Source: Lineus longissimus (lineage: Eukaryota; Nemertea; Pilidiophora; Heteronemertea; Lineidae). From it: a stretch of 64,000 nt of DNA. The stretch lies in the NCBI RefSeq assembly GCF_910592395.1, contig NC_088326.1, positions 1,617,001-1,681,000 on the forward strand, written 5' to 3'. The translations under genes and the position numbers were made by a program. Every line of letters starts with the position of its first letter. The stretch's first letter is position 1. The notes under the pieces are model-generated. The model had not been told where the DNA came from. It worked only from the letters and a program-made list of their open reading frames with translations, and made no database searches. This document shows, piece after piece, positions 34,701 through 46,525 of this stretch.

Positions 34701-37420
34701 GATAGTGAGAACTTGTCACTTGAGTTTCAATAGGATAGTTCAGGTTTGCAATGAAATGCTTGATATCTAGATCCGCGGTACTGTCAGCTTCATTTCACTA
34801 TAGTTCTCTCGATTTGCTCAGGATTTTTTGAGCAGCTTTTCCAACTGCACTGTTGATATGTAGGGTAATCTTCTTGACAGAATTCTAATGAACTGGGCTC
34901 TGGCGGAGCAAGAGCGTCAACATCTTACCAAAGAACGTCGAAACCGCTGTATGCAGCGACTCGCTCAGGCATGTGCAGGGTGTGGAGAGGGTCAACGATC
35001 CCAAGTGTCGGTCGTATGGCACGGTTAGCAATTCCTGTTTTAGCACCAAGGGGAATGTAGTCAAAGACGGCAACGCCAGTGGTTTCACTACCAGTTCCTG
35101 AGGTTGTTGGCACTGAGAAGTCGTAAAACATATGATTATTTGATAAGGCCAGTTGAGATTGAAAACTTGATTCTCGTCCCAGCCCAGCGCCAATTTTTGC
35201 AACTGCCCTGAGATTTTATGTCACATTTTGCCACTTTATAATATTTTACAAGAGACCACAAATGTGGAGCCCCTGTAGACAGCATTTCCATAATCATGGC
35301 TTAGGGACTTTTTTCATCCTAGTGTGTGTTGTAGTTGGGACATAATGTCCTTAGGTCGTGTACAGATGTTGCTATTTTATGAAACATTACAGGAATACAA
35401 CAGCCTTGCGACATACTCACCAGCAATCAAGGGCTTTAATTCGTGCTCTACAGGGAGACCCTTCCCAATAGGAGCGTTGACAAAGTCTAAGAATTCCGCG
35501 TCAGGTTTTGTTGCATAGAGATTTGCAGCTTTACATGTGTCTATGACAGAACCACCGCCCACCGCCAGATACGCGTCAAAGTTACCAGCACGGGCAAACT
35601 CTATGGCAGACTTGAAACTGAAAATATTGAGATATTTAATGATATTATTCATATTATGTTTCTTACAGACAATCCACTCTTGGTGTTCATAATCGTGAGG
35701 AGCTTCATTTTCACAATTTTAATTTGTCAAATTACTAAATTTCTTTCAGTCTTTCCACGTTCTTAAGTTGACTTTCATCAATTTGAAACTTACCTGACGT
35801 CAGTGGGCTCCACGCGTACTTTATCAAACAGTTGATAGTTGACGCCATTTTGTTCCAGGGACGCAATTGCAACTTTAACAGGTGGGAGATTGACTAGTTT
35901 GGAATCTGTGAAGAGTGCAACCTTCTTTGCCTTCATGTTAATGAAGTCCATGCCGACTTCTTGGGTGACGCCTTCACCATATCTGATATTCGAGCACGCC
36001 ATCTGTAGGACAAAATCAGAGTTATATTGAGACAATCTAAGCCTCAAATATGCAAAGAAACAAACAAGTGTTGGGCTTGTAGACAAACTAGATGTTTTAC
36101 CTCTAGATGATCTTACCTCAAAAGCATATTCTCTGTTGTCACTAGAGCTGCTTTTGACCTTGAGGACTGGAATAGAACCAGAAAAAATCATGTATTTCAA
36201 ACCATACTATTCCGTTTTAATAGCAAAACAATAAGCTTGAAAAAAGTTGTAAGCAATTCAATGAAACAACCAACTGCTATGCGACCACACTTATTTTATG
36301 CCTTGTTAAAATATGCATTATCCAAGGAGGGTTAATAACCTACGTTTTGAACTTTAAACCAAGCAGACAATATCCAATATAAGACAAACAATCTCATAAA
36401 CTGATAAAGATAAGATATGGTGCAGTAGAATTCAAATTTCATGCCCACAATTTTCTGATTCACGGCACTATACACAGACACGGATACAGCATGTCCACAC
36501 AATACGATGATGCCTGACCCCAGAAGATAGTTTTGCTCTTGTAATCTGCAGTTGTTTGTAATTATAAATGCATTAAGCATTTTACCTGGAGTAGCCCGGG
36601 GATCCATCTGAGCATGAGCGGGACATCTGCATCTGGAAGAAAAAAATCCTACTTAACAGAGTCGGAGTCTAATCAAAGTTGTGACAATGGGTGATATGAA
36701 TAAAGACTAGCAAATGCTTTTATCTAAAACTCCATGTACATTTACACTAGGCCTTCCTGTACAAAACCGGAGTAAAAGCATTTGCTAGTCTTTATTCATA
36801 TCACCCAATGACACATAAGTGTGACAATACTCTCTGTCAAATAGGGGTCTCAATAGGGGTCTCTCACATCTCACAGTAGGTCGAAATGATTCACGTTTGT
36901 ATGAGGGATATATTTCGTGCTATGTCTGACATGACCAAGCGCCCATACTGTGTATACAAGTCACTTGAAGATGGCCAAATTAGCCCCTCTTGTCCTCCCT
37001 GTAGTACCCCTTTAAATTGACAAAATTATCCATGCAACACTACCAGCATGGCCATGGGCCTATTATCAAATCACAGCTTATCTTCCATTAGTACGCCTGA
37101 TTACATGGGATTTATACACTACAATTCATACGAAGGCCTACACACTGTGTACTAGGCCTATATCACTATGTACAAATCATTGACATTGTGTCATATTGTG
37201 TACAAAATGTACAGGAGAGATAAGATGTGGACTTCAGACTCATTTTTCATCCGCTGTTTGTGCGCAATGGGCGCGATGACAACCCCCGAACTGACATTTA
37301 ACCTGGAAAGTTTTGCAAGATGATACTTCTGAAATGTTGATTACGTTAGATCACTTACGTTGTAGCAGATATTGCCCGCATAAGTCCCCGAACCGTCTCT
37401 CTTGTGCTGCGAATCGCCAT
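31785..37420 (-). CDS. ADHFE1: Hydroxyacid-oxoacid transhydrogenase, mitochondrial
   Basis: Iron-dependent alcohol dehydrogenase family; oxidises 4-hydroxybutyrate to succinic semialdehyde while reducing 2-oxoglutarate to D-2-hydroxyglutarate. Exons in translation order: 37420-37359, 36632-36586, 36166-36117, 36002-35794, 35617-35421, 35112-34929, 34608-34456, one of 34177-34079 or 34016-33918, 33520-33442, 33305-33209, 32351-32194, 31868-31785 (TAG). All phases agree; about 472 residues against 467 in human. Diagnostic blocks: [78 protein letters not shown], the Fe-ADH signature [14 protein letters not shown], and the C terminus [21 protein letters not shown] split across my reading. The N-terminal exon ([17 protein letters not shown]) is Arg-rich and free of acids near the start, as for a mitochondrial presequence. 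The gene carries duplicated exons and a splice-junction minisatellite. Confidence 0.96.
32350..33100 (-). repeat. 54-bp minisatellite spanning an ADHFE1 splice acceptor
   Basis: Fourteen copies of a 54-bp unit, their ACCTGCAAGATGAG landmarks at 32350 + 54n up to 33052, with very few substitutions. On the minus strand each unit reads ...CATGTCTCATCTTGCAG|GTGTTGG..., a complete 3' splice site plus the first exon bases; the genuine acceptor of exon 32351-32194 is the last copy. In exon phase the unit translates as [18 protein letters not shown] (18 residues). Copies 1-5 are open into the exon. Copy 6 has C to A at 32616, making TGA at 32616-32614. Confidence 0.95.
33918..34016 (-). other. ADHFE1: ADHFE1 duplicated exon, form A
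   Basis: 99-bp exon with acceptor TTTCAG and donor GTTAGTG, starting with one base and ending with two bases of split codons. Encodes [14 protein letters not shown] then [18 protein letters not shown]. It directly precedes the exon carrying the metal-site His. It differs from form B at 4 residues (A/S, Y/F, A/Q, C/V) and at 21 synonymous codons of 32. Confidence 0.85.
34079..34177 (-). other. ADHFE1: ADHFE1 duplicated exon, form B
   Basis: 99-bp exon with acceptor TTTCAG and donor GTAAGAG, same phases as form A and 62 bp upstream of it in transcription order. Encodes [14 protein letters not shown] then [18 protein letters not shown], the version closer to the vertebrate sequence (NAGVHLCHG). 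A 62-bp spacer is probably too short for efficient joining of B to A, so the pair is likely mutually exclusive. Confidence 0.87.
36689..36806. mobile_element. 118-bp palindromic MITE, copy 2 (ADHFE1 intron 1)
   Basis: Same length and sequence as 29017-29134 apart from a few substitutions, flanked by the 3-bp duplication AAT (36686-36688, 36807-36809). Non-autonomous and recently active, judging by the near identity of the two copies. Confidence 0.85.
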
Positions 37421-37766
37421 TTTTTGCTCCACCCCGTGTGAAAATATAGGACGCCAGAAAAAAAATTCGACAATTCCTCTTATCAAATTCACAGAAAAAC
37501 AATTAACTAATATACAATATTTATCTAAATATGAAAATAAAAATTGAATTGACAAGAAGTTTTAAATTTATCAATGCCTTATTGCTAAGATTTTGGATTT
37601 TGAAATTTTCCAAGTGGTCAAAAATATGTTCGTTAGATTTACAAATTTACTTCCGTGTTTACAATTTTTGTGACATTATTTGCTTAAAAAGCATTAAAAC
37701 GTCAATATTGCTGCTTAGATCAGCATAATGAGATCAGATTAATCAAGAAATAACTCTTTAGTTACC
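37421..37766. promoter_or_regulatory. Head-to-head promoter region, ADHFE1 / receptor-like gene
   Basis: Only 346 bp separate the ADHFE1 ATG (37420, minus) from the receptor-like gene ATG (37767, plus), so both 5' UTRs and core promoters must lie here or overlap genes. The interval is AT-rich with no obvious CpG cluster. An X-box-like 14-mer GTTACCATGGAAAC (37761-37774) overlaps the plus-strand start codon. Confidence 0.6.
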
Positions 37767-40700
37767 ATGGAAACAGATAAAGCTGACCTGATCCCTGATG
37801 TTTTAATAAAGGATGGGGATAGTGATGGGGGGAGTTCCAGCGCCATCGCCAGTGGGCTGAATTCAAACTCCTCCCCCATGCGCACTCTTCCCCGGCTGCG
37901 CAATCAATCTCATCAGCCTCTGAGTTCTACAGCATCCACGTCAATCAAGGCGGGATCAAGCAGCCCGCTGATGAGTACCCCTCGACGTAGTCCCGCACCT
38001 GGGGCATGTGAACATCACCAACAGTATGGTGGATTGGCCGGGGCCTTGGGTTACAATAGCAGCAATATGAACATGGCATCTTTTCCACCAGGAAGTATTG
38101 CAGCAGGAGCCGTCCAGTGCCTCGGATGTGCATCAGCGGCTGCTGTGAATGTGCCAACGTCGACTTTGGATTCCATAATGTCAAAAGGAACGATTGGGCA
38201 AGTATAGAATATAGTGAGGCTATAGGTGGTATTGTCAAAGGGTAAAAAGAACACCTGGCTTGGCCTGAAACAGTACCACTTTCATTGTGTCAAACAACTA
38301 AGAAGATGAATAGTTTAGCCAAGTTGTTAAATGGAGGCAAAGCTAGGCCTAGTCAATTTTGACTTGTATATGGCTGTATTTTCAGAAGTTACCAACAGTA
38401 GATTGACAGATTGTCCCATAACCTGTCAAACATCGCCTAATGCAAGATAAGAAAAAGAAAGAAAAACCTCTCTTAAAGCCCTGTGTATCCATTTCAAGGG
38501 AAAACTCATCCTTCGGTACAAATAGGAGGGAGAACTATTGTGGATTCTGACCGCTCTGTTCAACTCTTGCTGTTTTTTAGGTCACGTCCCCGTGCAGATA
38601 GTGACCACTACTATGGCGATGCCAGTTTGAATATAGCTGGCAAGTCACTACCAGGGGAAATGAGAGGATACAGCATCAAACAGTCGAGACCAATTCCGTT
38701 CTGTTTGTGGTTCCCGCTGGCAAAATCACTCGGGATAAAACTCCACGAAAATGACAAACCATGGTTTGGGACAATCATTTATGTTCTGACGCTAACATTC
38801 GCGCTGACCTTTGCTGCAGCGAACATCTGGTTTCTTGTGTATGACATCATTAGCATCACAACTCGACAGACAGTTCTCACAGGCACTGTGGAAATGCTAA
38901 TTGTCATTGGCTGGAGTTCTTTGGGTGTGTACGCTAACGGACTAGCATACAACTTGTTCACAAACAAACCTATGCTGCAGAGCGTCCGGATGCATTCAAA
39001 GACGATCTTCAAAATCAATTCGGCAGGTCTCATGGCAATTCTTGGTGTCATTTTCATCACACTGAACAATTATTCAAACTTTGAGGAGTTTTACGAGCAC
39101 AGCTGTACAAAGTTAGGTGTAAATCCCTGGGTTTGTCACCTAAAGTATGCAGCCAGAATGGGACATTCCATATTGAGCTTGGTATGGAACCTGTTAGTTG
39201 GGATCGTGGTTCTGTCGGTGTGTAGGACACACACTATAGGTAGGTAGTCTGCTCTTAGGCCATACCAATTTAATTGTCAGGTTAACAGATCTTTAAACCT
39301 AAAGAGAAGGGTTATTTGAAAAAATTCAATTACAGTGGAACCCCGGTAACACGACCACTCATGGGACCGTGGTCGGAGTGGTCGTGTTACCGGGGTGGTC
39401 GTGTTAGCGAGGTTGGGAATCCCCAGACGAAATACATGATTATTTTTCCCGCCAAAATTGCCGACTGCATGGCGTGTGTACGCTGTACTACCATAGCAAC
39501 GCTGCCTGATTGAGATGATGCACGCTCCAAAGTTTTGTTATCATGCCTCGCAAGAACAGTTCGTCGATAAAATTACATGTTACATTCTCAGAATGAGTTA
39601 GAAAAGGTAATTTTGTAACTCATTTTATCCACAAAGTTTCATTATCTGCCCGACGTGACGCATTTGCGGGCAATTTGGTGAATCATCCTCCATGTACCCG
39701 ACTGTTTGTGACGATTGAAGTAAACTTATCTTATGATTTCACCTGAGAAGATGAGTTGAGTAATGCTACAGTTTTAATCAAGTCTATTTTCAGCCAAAAT
39801 ATTTAAAGAAATATAAAATGATACTGTAGTAAATCAACCAAGTTCTCCATATCATAAAACATTCAAACGTCTCGCAAGCTTGTTATTGTCATAAGTGTGG
39901 TCTTCAAACTACCCGCCGTTTATTATCAGTTCATATGCAAATCACGCAAATCACATGATTTTGCTGCTGCTGAGTGCGCATGTCGGGTGCTGAACTGGCT
40001 CAGTAATGAATTGAAAACAAACCATGAAAACGTTAGAAAAGGAAAGTTTATTTATTCATTTACACTTATACAATTGATCATACCTGCAAAATCACATTGT
40101 ATTTTTTGTTTTCATATGTATTCCCATGGCCATTGTCCCCGTCTCAACAAAGCTTGGCAGCGAGGTGCTAATTACTATGCCGCGGTCGCGACCGATTACG
40201 GCAATTAGGCCTGGTGGTCGGGTTAGCGGGGTTGATTTTCAGTTTGGGACCGGCCAAGCCAGTGGTCGCGGTCGGGGTACCGGGGTGGTCGTCTTAGCGG
40301 GGGTCTCTTAATGGTAATTAGAGAGGAAACCATTCGGGACCAGCGAATCGTGGTCGCGTTGGCGGGGTGGTCGCGTTACTGAGGTGGTCGCCAACTGGGG
40401 TTCCACTGTACTTAAACAAAACATTCCTCATGCTGTCCTTTTCGCCCTCTTCCTGCGATGTTGTGACATTACTCAGCTTTCTGACAGAAAACAAGCTCTT
40501 CACTGCAGGGATCAACAAAAGTTGAGAAGGGAGGCTGACACTTGCACAGCATGTGCTCCGTAGTCAACTGGTTATTGACAATTTTTGCCAGTAAAGAGGA
40601 AAGAAAACTATTTGAAAACTAATGAATCTTTTGTGTATCTTCACTTGGCCCTTTCTTCTGTACATATCACCTCCCTATCATTGCTGATTGTGTAAGTTTC

Positions 40701-43700
40701 TCTCTTTATCTTTGCAGGTATTCGTCGGTTCATCAGAGATTTAGAAGAAGATGGTCTGATGTATATCCAGTATACTCGGGATGTCATCCACAATGGTCAC
40801 AGTCGTATTGATGATATAATGCATAACTTCGATACAGATGGTGAGATTTCAATTAATACACTTTTTCCTCATTTAAAAAGTGTTAACAGTTTGGATTTCG
40901 CAAAAGGCAGTCAACATAGAGTCCATCTCAACCAGCAAAGCGTCATGCGACAAGTGCCTTGTTTTGCTATGACAGGTCACACATAAAAGTGAAAGGTTTG
41001 GGTTCATCGTGAAATGTTACAGTAGAACTCAGATGAGCTCCTCAATCAGCAATACCAGATTAGCAGTTCCGGTTGGTAACCAGTTATATATCAGCGTGGA
41101 TTAAGGCATGCGAGGCAAAGAGACCCTGTCTAGAGTCTCGAGTAGACAGTGATGATCAAACCAAGGACTTCATGACCACTAGAAACTGACGGCATTATCA
41201 GCTCCTCAACATCAGTCTGGATGGCCAGCTTTCCCCTATGGCTTTGCGTCTGTTATTTCACTGATTATTCGGTTGTTTCCAGTAGTTAACTTCGGCAACA
41301 GTGCAGAATGGATAGAGATGAACTCTTTTATAAGAGGTTGTATTTTTCATGAATTTTTTTCCAAAGGGTTACGTTTCCTTGTGATTGGTAGTTGCTGCTT
41401 TAAATAGCGCTTTATGCGGACCTGGGTCTGGTTAAAGTGCTTTGAAAGTTATCACATACCTTGGCTGTTGGCCTGCATATTCCGGTTCAAGCTGAAAGCC
41501 CTGGAGAGTATGGCAGTCTGGTCTTGACTCAAGCTCCACATTACTTTCTCTGTCAGCGAGTTTCATTACCCACTTACTGCTTGGTGAAGGGAAGAAAGTA
41601 GGGTTTAGTGTTAAATCGGTCTTCAAAAAACATTTCGAAAAGAGAAATGTATTATATCAAGTGTATCTTTAGATCTATAGCCATCATTCCTCTTCATTGG
41701 GTCGCACCAAGTAATGCCCTCATATTGGATAGCTAGCTCTCCTCCTTCCTGATAATTCATTGACTGGTCTTTTTTTTTTCCAGTAGCTTTCCCTGACGAT
41801 AGCGAAGACTGGGAAGAGATGAGCACGATGGAAAATGACATTCAACGCTCCGTCTATGTGGGTTCCGATCACAGCTCCTCTCGACGAAACAGTGTCTCTC
41901 CTCGACGACAGTCTGAAACTCCCAAACCTCGAACACGCAATGTGACAGTCTCGGACAATCCGCCAGTCATCAAAGTTCTAGACAAGACGGCCCGTTCTAT
42001 TAGTAGTCCCGGCGACACGCCGACGGCTTGTGGAAGTGTCGATACCAACCCTTCCATGGTCAATCTTGTTATTCCTGACCCACCGTCGCAGATTTCCCAG
42101 GTGTCTAAGGGATCATCCAACCAGGAGTCTGCAATCGCATCTACGAGGGTTGAGCTTGGTAGTCCGCGGCAGGTGAGTGAAATTTGCTTATTGGCTCTGT
42201 TAGTTCTGCATTTGGTCATCTTGAATAACAATGGAGTCTTCCTTAGCATCAGTAAAAAGACAGAGCTTATCTTGGTGAGGGGAAAGTGGAGTGGATAATA
42301 ATTCATTGTGAACAGATTATGTGTTGAGCCCTAAATATTGAGCATAAGTCAAGAAAATCGAAAATCAGAATTTTTCGTTGTGTGTATTTTCAGATGCCAA
42401 GCCCGGACAGTACAGACCTCAACATGTCCATCGAACAAGACCAATTTGCCGTGATGCCAAACTGTTTTACAGCGGAAGATATTTTACTCAGCTACTGGAA
42501 GATTTCAGTAAGTTTAGTTACACCTTATCTGTAGGTGATCAAATTCTGTAAGTGTCTTATGAGGACAACTGATGCTTAAAGTGTGGCACAAAATTGAATT
42601 TCCTCTAGATATATTCTTGGACTGTTTTCACAATCTTTCAACCTTTTTGACTGTGACTATTCAACCATATTGTCATATTCGTGTAATATTCTTCAGTGTC
42701 GACTCCGGACCACATCGCGCATCATGCAGCGATGGCTGGCCAGCTGGATAACCTTCATCATCTTTTACGACCTGACCTACATCATCTATTGGCTGAACCA
42801 TGCTGCCACGTTTATTGGAATCGCAGAGTTCATCATCCCGTTACTACTACTCCCTTTGGTTTGTTCTGCGTATGCCGAGGTGAACTTTGAGGGGCAGAGG
42901 ATGTTGAGGGTAAGAAATAGATACCGACCCTATTGGCCTAGTGGTTGAGGTATCTGCCTGTTGAATGGAAGGTTAGAGTCCAGCATGCTCTGATGATGGA
43001 TGGTTGGCCTCCAGCTAAATGTAGTGTAGAAGCTGCCTTCTCATCAGGCACCAGACATTAGGATATGAGTTTGGAATCTCTCTGCAATCAAAATATGTTT
43101 TCTTTTCAAGTGTATCTGCCCGACGGAGAACCGTATTAAGATGTTGTACTACATGAACCTGCAACCCCTCAGGATGACAGTGAGTATTACCCATTACCAT
43201 GGCAACACAAAATCGATACTTAAGGTCGGGTTAACATTTGGGTCACGTTATCTCATTTCACCAGTCACTTGTCATACCTGAACTGGATAAACCAGTCTTG
43301 GTCTACATAGTGACTTTTCGAGAAAAATATTTTCTTTCATGCAAGGGATAGCTTTTAGTTGAACGCTACATGTGTTGGTACAGACCATTATATCTTTAGC
43401 ATACAATCCCAACAAAGTTAAAGGGATAAGAGCTCTAAAATGATAACTTAACCTCTCATAATTTTTTTCAGGTATTTGGCTTCTCAGTGAATTATTCCGC
43501 CTTACTGAAGGTTTTCTCTGCTATACTGTTGGCATTCGCCTCGCGTCTGATTCTGGATGAGATTAGAACGTAGCATAAACACTTCATTGGTCATGAGGAA
43601 AAGTCCCTGAGATATACTCTGCACCATCAAATATTCACGCCTCTTCATTTTTTCGTGGTGCGAAAATTTCTGAAAAATTTTTTTTGCTGTTCTTATTTTG

Positions 43701-44784
43701 GCAGATCACAAAATTTCTTTGGATTTTCCAATGAAAAAAAATTTTTTTGGCAATTTTTTTCGTGAAGCTAGATTTTATCAGGAAAGTTATCCTCTTAAAG
43801 CACAATTATGTTGTTTTACGTAATCCATTTTAACCCTTTTGCTACCCTAGACCTGCGGAGAAGTCACGGTGTATAAAATGACACCCCTGCTTGACGTAAA
43901 GTGTGCCTGACATGTGGCAGGCAACAAGTTCTTTCAGGTATCTTTGTGACCATAATGGATGGTAGTGAAAGGGTTAACCTCTATCTTCTGTCTCACCCAG
44001 CATGTTTTCATTTCCCTCTAGGTGGCGTCAACGGTGTTTGTTGCATGGACTTCACATTTCATTTCATCTTTTCAATCATTCAGTAAATTGTCTGCGTTTG
44101 TTTTCATCTGTGCCGCATGTTTGTACTACACCAATCTGTCCCCTGTTTTTTCAGTTGTATGGCTTTGCCGTCTCTTATCAAGTTATCCTGTCAGTCGTTG
44201 GGGCTGTGGGCGTTGCATTTGCCACCAAGGTTGTTTTGGATGAGGTAAATATTCGCTGAGAAAAACAAGAAGATGGAAATTTGCGACTCGGAATTTTGCA
44301 AAAACCCACACCTAAGGCAGAAGTTGTTGTGTAACATGAATGTAGATACAGTATTTTTTTATACCATTGCTTGTATGTGATCTGTAATTATAACATTATA
44401 ACGAGGTGCTATGCAGATATGACTTTGTGTTCAAAGTGAATCGTATTTAATGAGATTTTTGCAAAAGATGTAGACGTCTGAAAAGGTTTTGATTCGTCCT
44501 TCTGCAGGATTCAGAGATTTATGATTTACATGTATACATTTTTCAAAGCTAGAAATTCATGTGGCTTGTATTTATGATATTTCACTTGACAATATATTTG
44601 ATATTTTTCAGCTCAATTTTAAACTCTAAACAGGGTGGTTTTTATTCTTCTCCTTTCCTACCCCTTGCAGCTTGTAACATTGACGATGTTGTACAAAATT
44701 GATGAGGTTTTCTTGAAGAAAATGCTAAACTTCTGTTGTGACACCCAGTGCAAATTTTACTTTCATCTTACGGGCTGTCTGTAG
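37767..44784 (+). CDS. Gustatory-receptor-like seven-helix membrane protein
   Basis: Exons: 37767 to about 38190 (donor unresolved), 38581-39239, 40718-40840, 41784-42172, 42394-42507, 42697-42909, 43111-43179, then alternative terminal exons 43472-43573 or 44155-44259 / 44671-44784. The N terminus is long, Ser/Pro-rich and cytoplasm-like. The second exon has four hydrophobic helices (FGTIIYVLTLTFALTFAAA; MLIVIGWSSLGVYANGLA; AGLMAILGVIFITL; ILSLVWNLLVGIVVLSV). A long charged, Ser-rich loop follows, then three more helices (WITFIIFYDLTYIIYWL; IAEFIIPLLLLPLVC; YSALLKVFSAILLAFA). Long N terminus, large loop between helices 4 and 5, and the ending LQPLRMTVFGFSVNYSALL resemble the gustatory-receptor (GR/GRL) superfamily; the insect TYxxxxxQF motif is absent. 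Orthology by name was not recognised. The ATG lies in ACCATGG context. Confidence 0.7.
39333..40408 (+). mobile_element. 1076-bp non-autonomous element in receptor gene intron
   Basis: Starts CAGTGGAACCCCGGTAACAC and ends AACTGGGGTTCCACTG, flanked by TA on both sides (39331-39332, 40409-40410). Its subterminal parts are tandem variants of GTGGTCGTGTTACCGGGG / GGTGGTCGCGTTACTGAGG. No transposase frame is seen. Related at the termini to the 160-bp MITE family (CAGTGGAACC). Confidence 0.85.
43472..43573 (+). other. Terminal exon variant a of the receptor-like gene
   Basis: Acceptor TTTTTTTCAG; phase 0; encodes VFGFSVNYSALLKVFSAI then LLAFASRLILDEIRT and a TAG stop. Homologous to variant b (about 13 of 31 residues identical). 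Confidence 0.7.
44155..44784 (+). other. Terminal exon variant b, plus possible final exon
   Basis: Acceptor GTTTTTTCAG at 44154; phase 0; encodes LYGFAVSYQVILSVVGAV then GVAFATKVVLDEVNIR and TGA at 44257-44259. A donor GAG|GTAAAT inside it (after 44244) would instead join 44671-44784, phase 0, LVTLTMLYKIDEVFLKKML then NFCCDTQCKFYFHLTGCL and TAG, a Cys-rich tail. Confidence 0.6.
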
Positions 44785-45300
44785 ATGGAAGGTGACGATA
44801 TGACATGAGTGAAGGGAAATTCAGGGCCCCTCGAAACACTTTCTAGTTCTTTCTCTACCCTCGTTCAGTTATGCATGCGAATGCACATTGATAATTTATT
44901 CATGCGCATGCGTCACTGTGAACTTTTAGTCCACTGCGGTGCTTATTCAGAGTTCTGAAAGGAAAATAGCTGGCCCCTAACGTCCTCCCATAGCTCAGTG
45001 ATATAGATTTTAACTGTGATTAACTTAGCTTTGCGTAAATATTTGCTGCATTTCCTATGAATCAAAATGTCTGCTTTTATGTTTATTTCACTGTGGAGAA
45101 ATGTACTGTCAGACTAGACTGCAGAACAGGACAATTTCACCGATATTTTTTATCCCTTTGACCAAAAATTTTGGTAAGACTTGACAGCTTTCCTCAAATG
45201 TTCCAGCCAACATTGAGGGCTTTTTAAACGTTCACGTTTGTGACTAATAGGCTTCTGACACTTAGGCATGTAGTACTGTCACAGCTCTGCCAATAACACT

Positions 45301-45454
45301 CAGTCGAACCTCCTAAACTAAAGACACTTCTCAGAAATTAGACCCTAGATTCAATCAAAGTTCTTATTTTCTACTGAATTCAATTCCGATAACCAGGACG
45401 ACTGTCCTTACGAATGTTAACCCAAGGATGTCCAGGGTTGGGAGGTTCGATTTT
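45301..45454 (+). mobile_element. Diverged ~154-bp MITE copy
   Basis: Ends CAGTCGAACCTCC and GGGAGGTTCGATT are inverted repeats resembling the CAGTGGAACCTCC termini of the element at 6216; the interior keeps GTCCTTACGAATG and GATAACCAGGACGAC phrases. It lies in the presumed 3' UTR/downstream region of the receptor gene. Two polyadenylation-type AATAAA motifs follow (45725; near 46070). Confidence 0.5.
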
Positions 45455-46399
45455 TGGAAGAATCCGGCATCACCAGGCACATTTCTCCTGACAAACTACC
45501 TCAGCTTCTGGTGACGGTTTCATGCACTTTCTATGCCAGCCTGGAGGTGCCTCCGATTCTTGTGTTCATGTCATTAAAGGCTTAATCCGTTCATGTTCAT
45601 CGTATTTTCAAGTGCCACAAGAAAATAAACGAACATTGCCGATGTACAGTAACCAGATATGTCAATGCGATGAAAATTGACCATAATGGTACATGTATTG
45701 TATATATCTATCAATTTTCACATGAATAAACTTTACTTGGCACTCACTGAGTAGAATTTGGTAATGAATAATGATTGGTCTTCATCTTGGAAGAGTATTT
45801 TAGGTTGTATAGAAATGAATGGAATGAATGTTTGAATTAGGACCAGTAGCATTCAAACAGATGATGCGATTTGATGATCATGGATTGTGCAATACGTGTT
45901 GAGATTTTGAGATTGTGATGTGATGTTAGAGACGTAGCAGAATGTTACCGAGGGCAAAAATCGATCCGTTCACATCAAGAGTACTGTTCATGTATTTTAC
46001 TGAATCGTTCCTATTTAGGCGGTCCAGAATAATTTATCAAAGTTTCAGTGAGGCTGAATTGTGAAATGAAATAAAGGAATATTGTGATACAGATTCGATC
46101 TCTGTTGTTCCTTATAGTTTTGGTCTCGCATTACACGCAATATTCTCCCGAGGATGACATGAAATAATCTCAACTCTCATCGACATGCAGAGGAAGACCA
46201 TTCAGGATATTGAGGGACTGAAGAGAAAAAGTATTTGAAAGCCGAGAGGCACAATTTTTCATATGGGGTCAACAATTTGTCTTCACATCTACCAGCGTGA
46301 AGTCCAAGTTGCCCCAATTAGTCTTTCAAGGGGGGGTGTGCAGAGACATTAAATCCTTTTGGGCTTCACCTTCAAGTTTGATAGACAGATCCCGCAGAC

Positions 46400-46525
46400 C
46401 TGCCAGCGACCGAGGACATTATCATGCATATTATTGCCAATATTCAGTTGTGAAGATGTCCGGACATGAAATGGCAATAATATGCACATCTCCCCAGCCT
46501 GCCTGGAGTCCTCGGAGGTGTCATG
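46400..46525. repeat. Foldback of ~45-nt arms
   Basis: CCGAGGAC...GCATATTATTGCCA pairs with TGGCAATAATATGC...GTCCTCGG with some mismatches in between, around a loop near 46440-46468. The rest of 46100-46960 holds no supportable gene. Confidence 0.65.
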
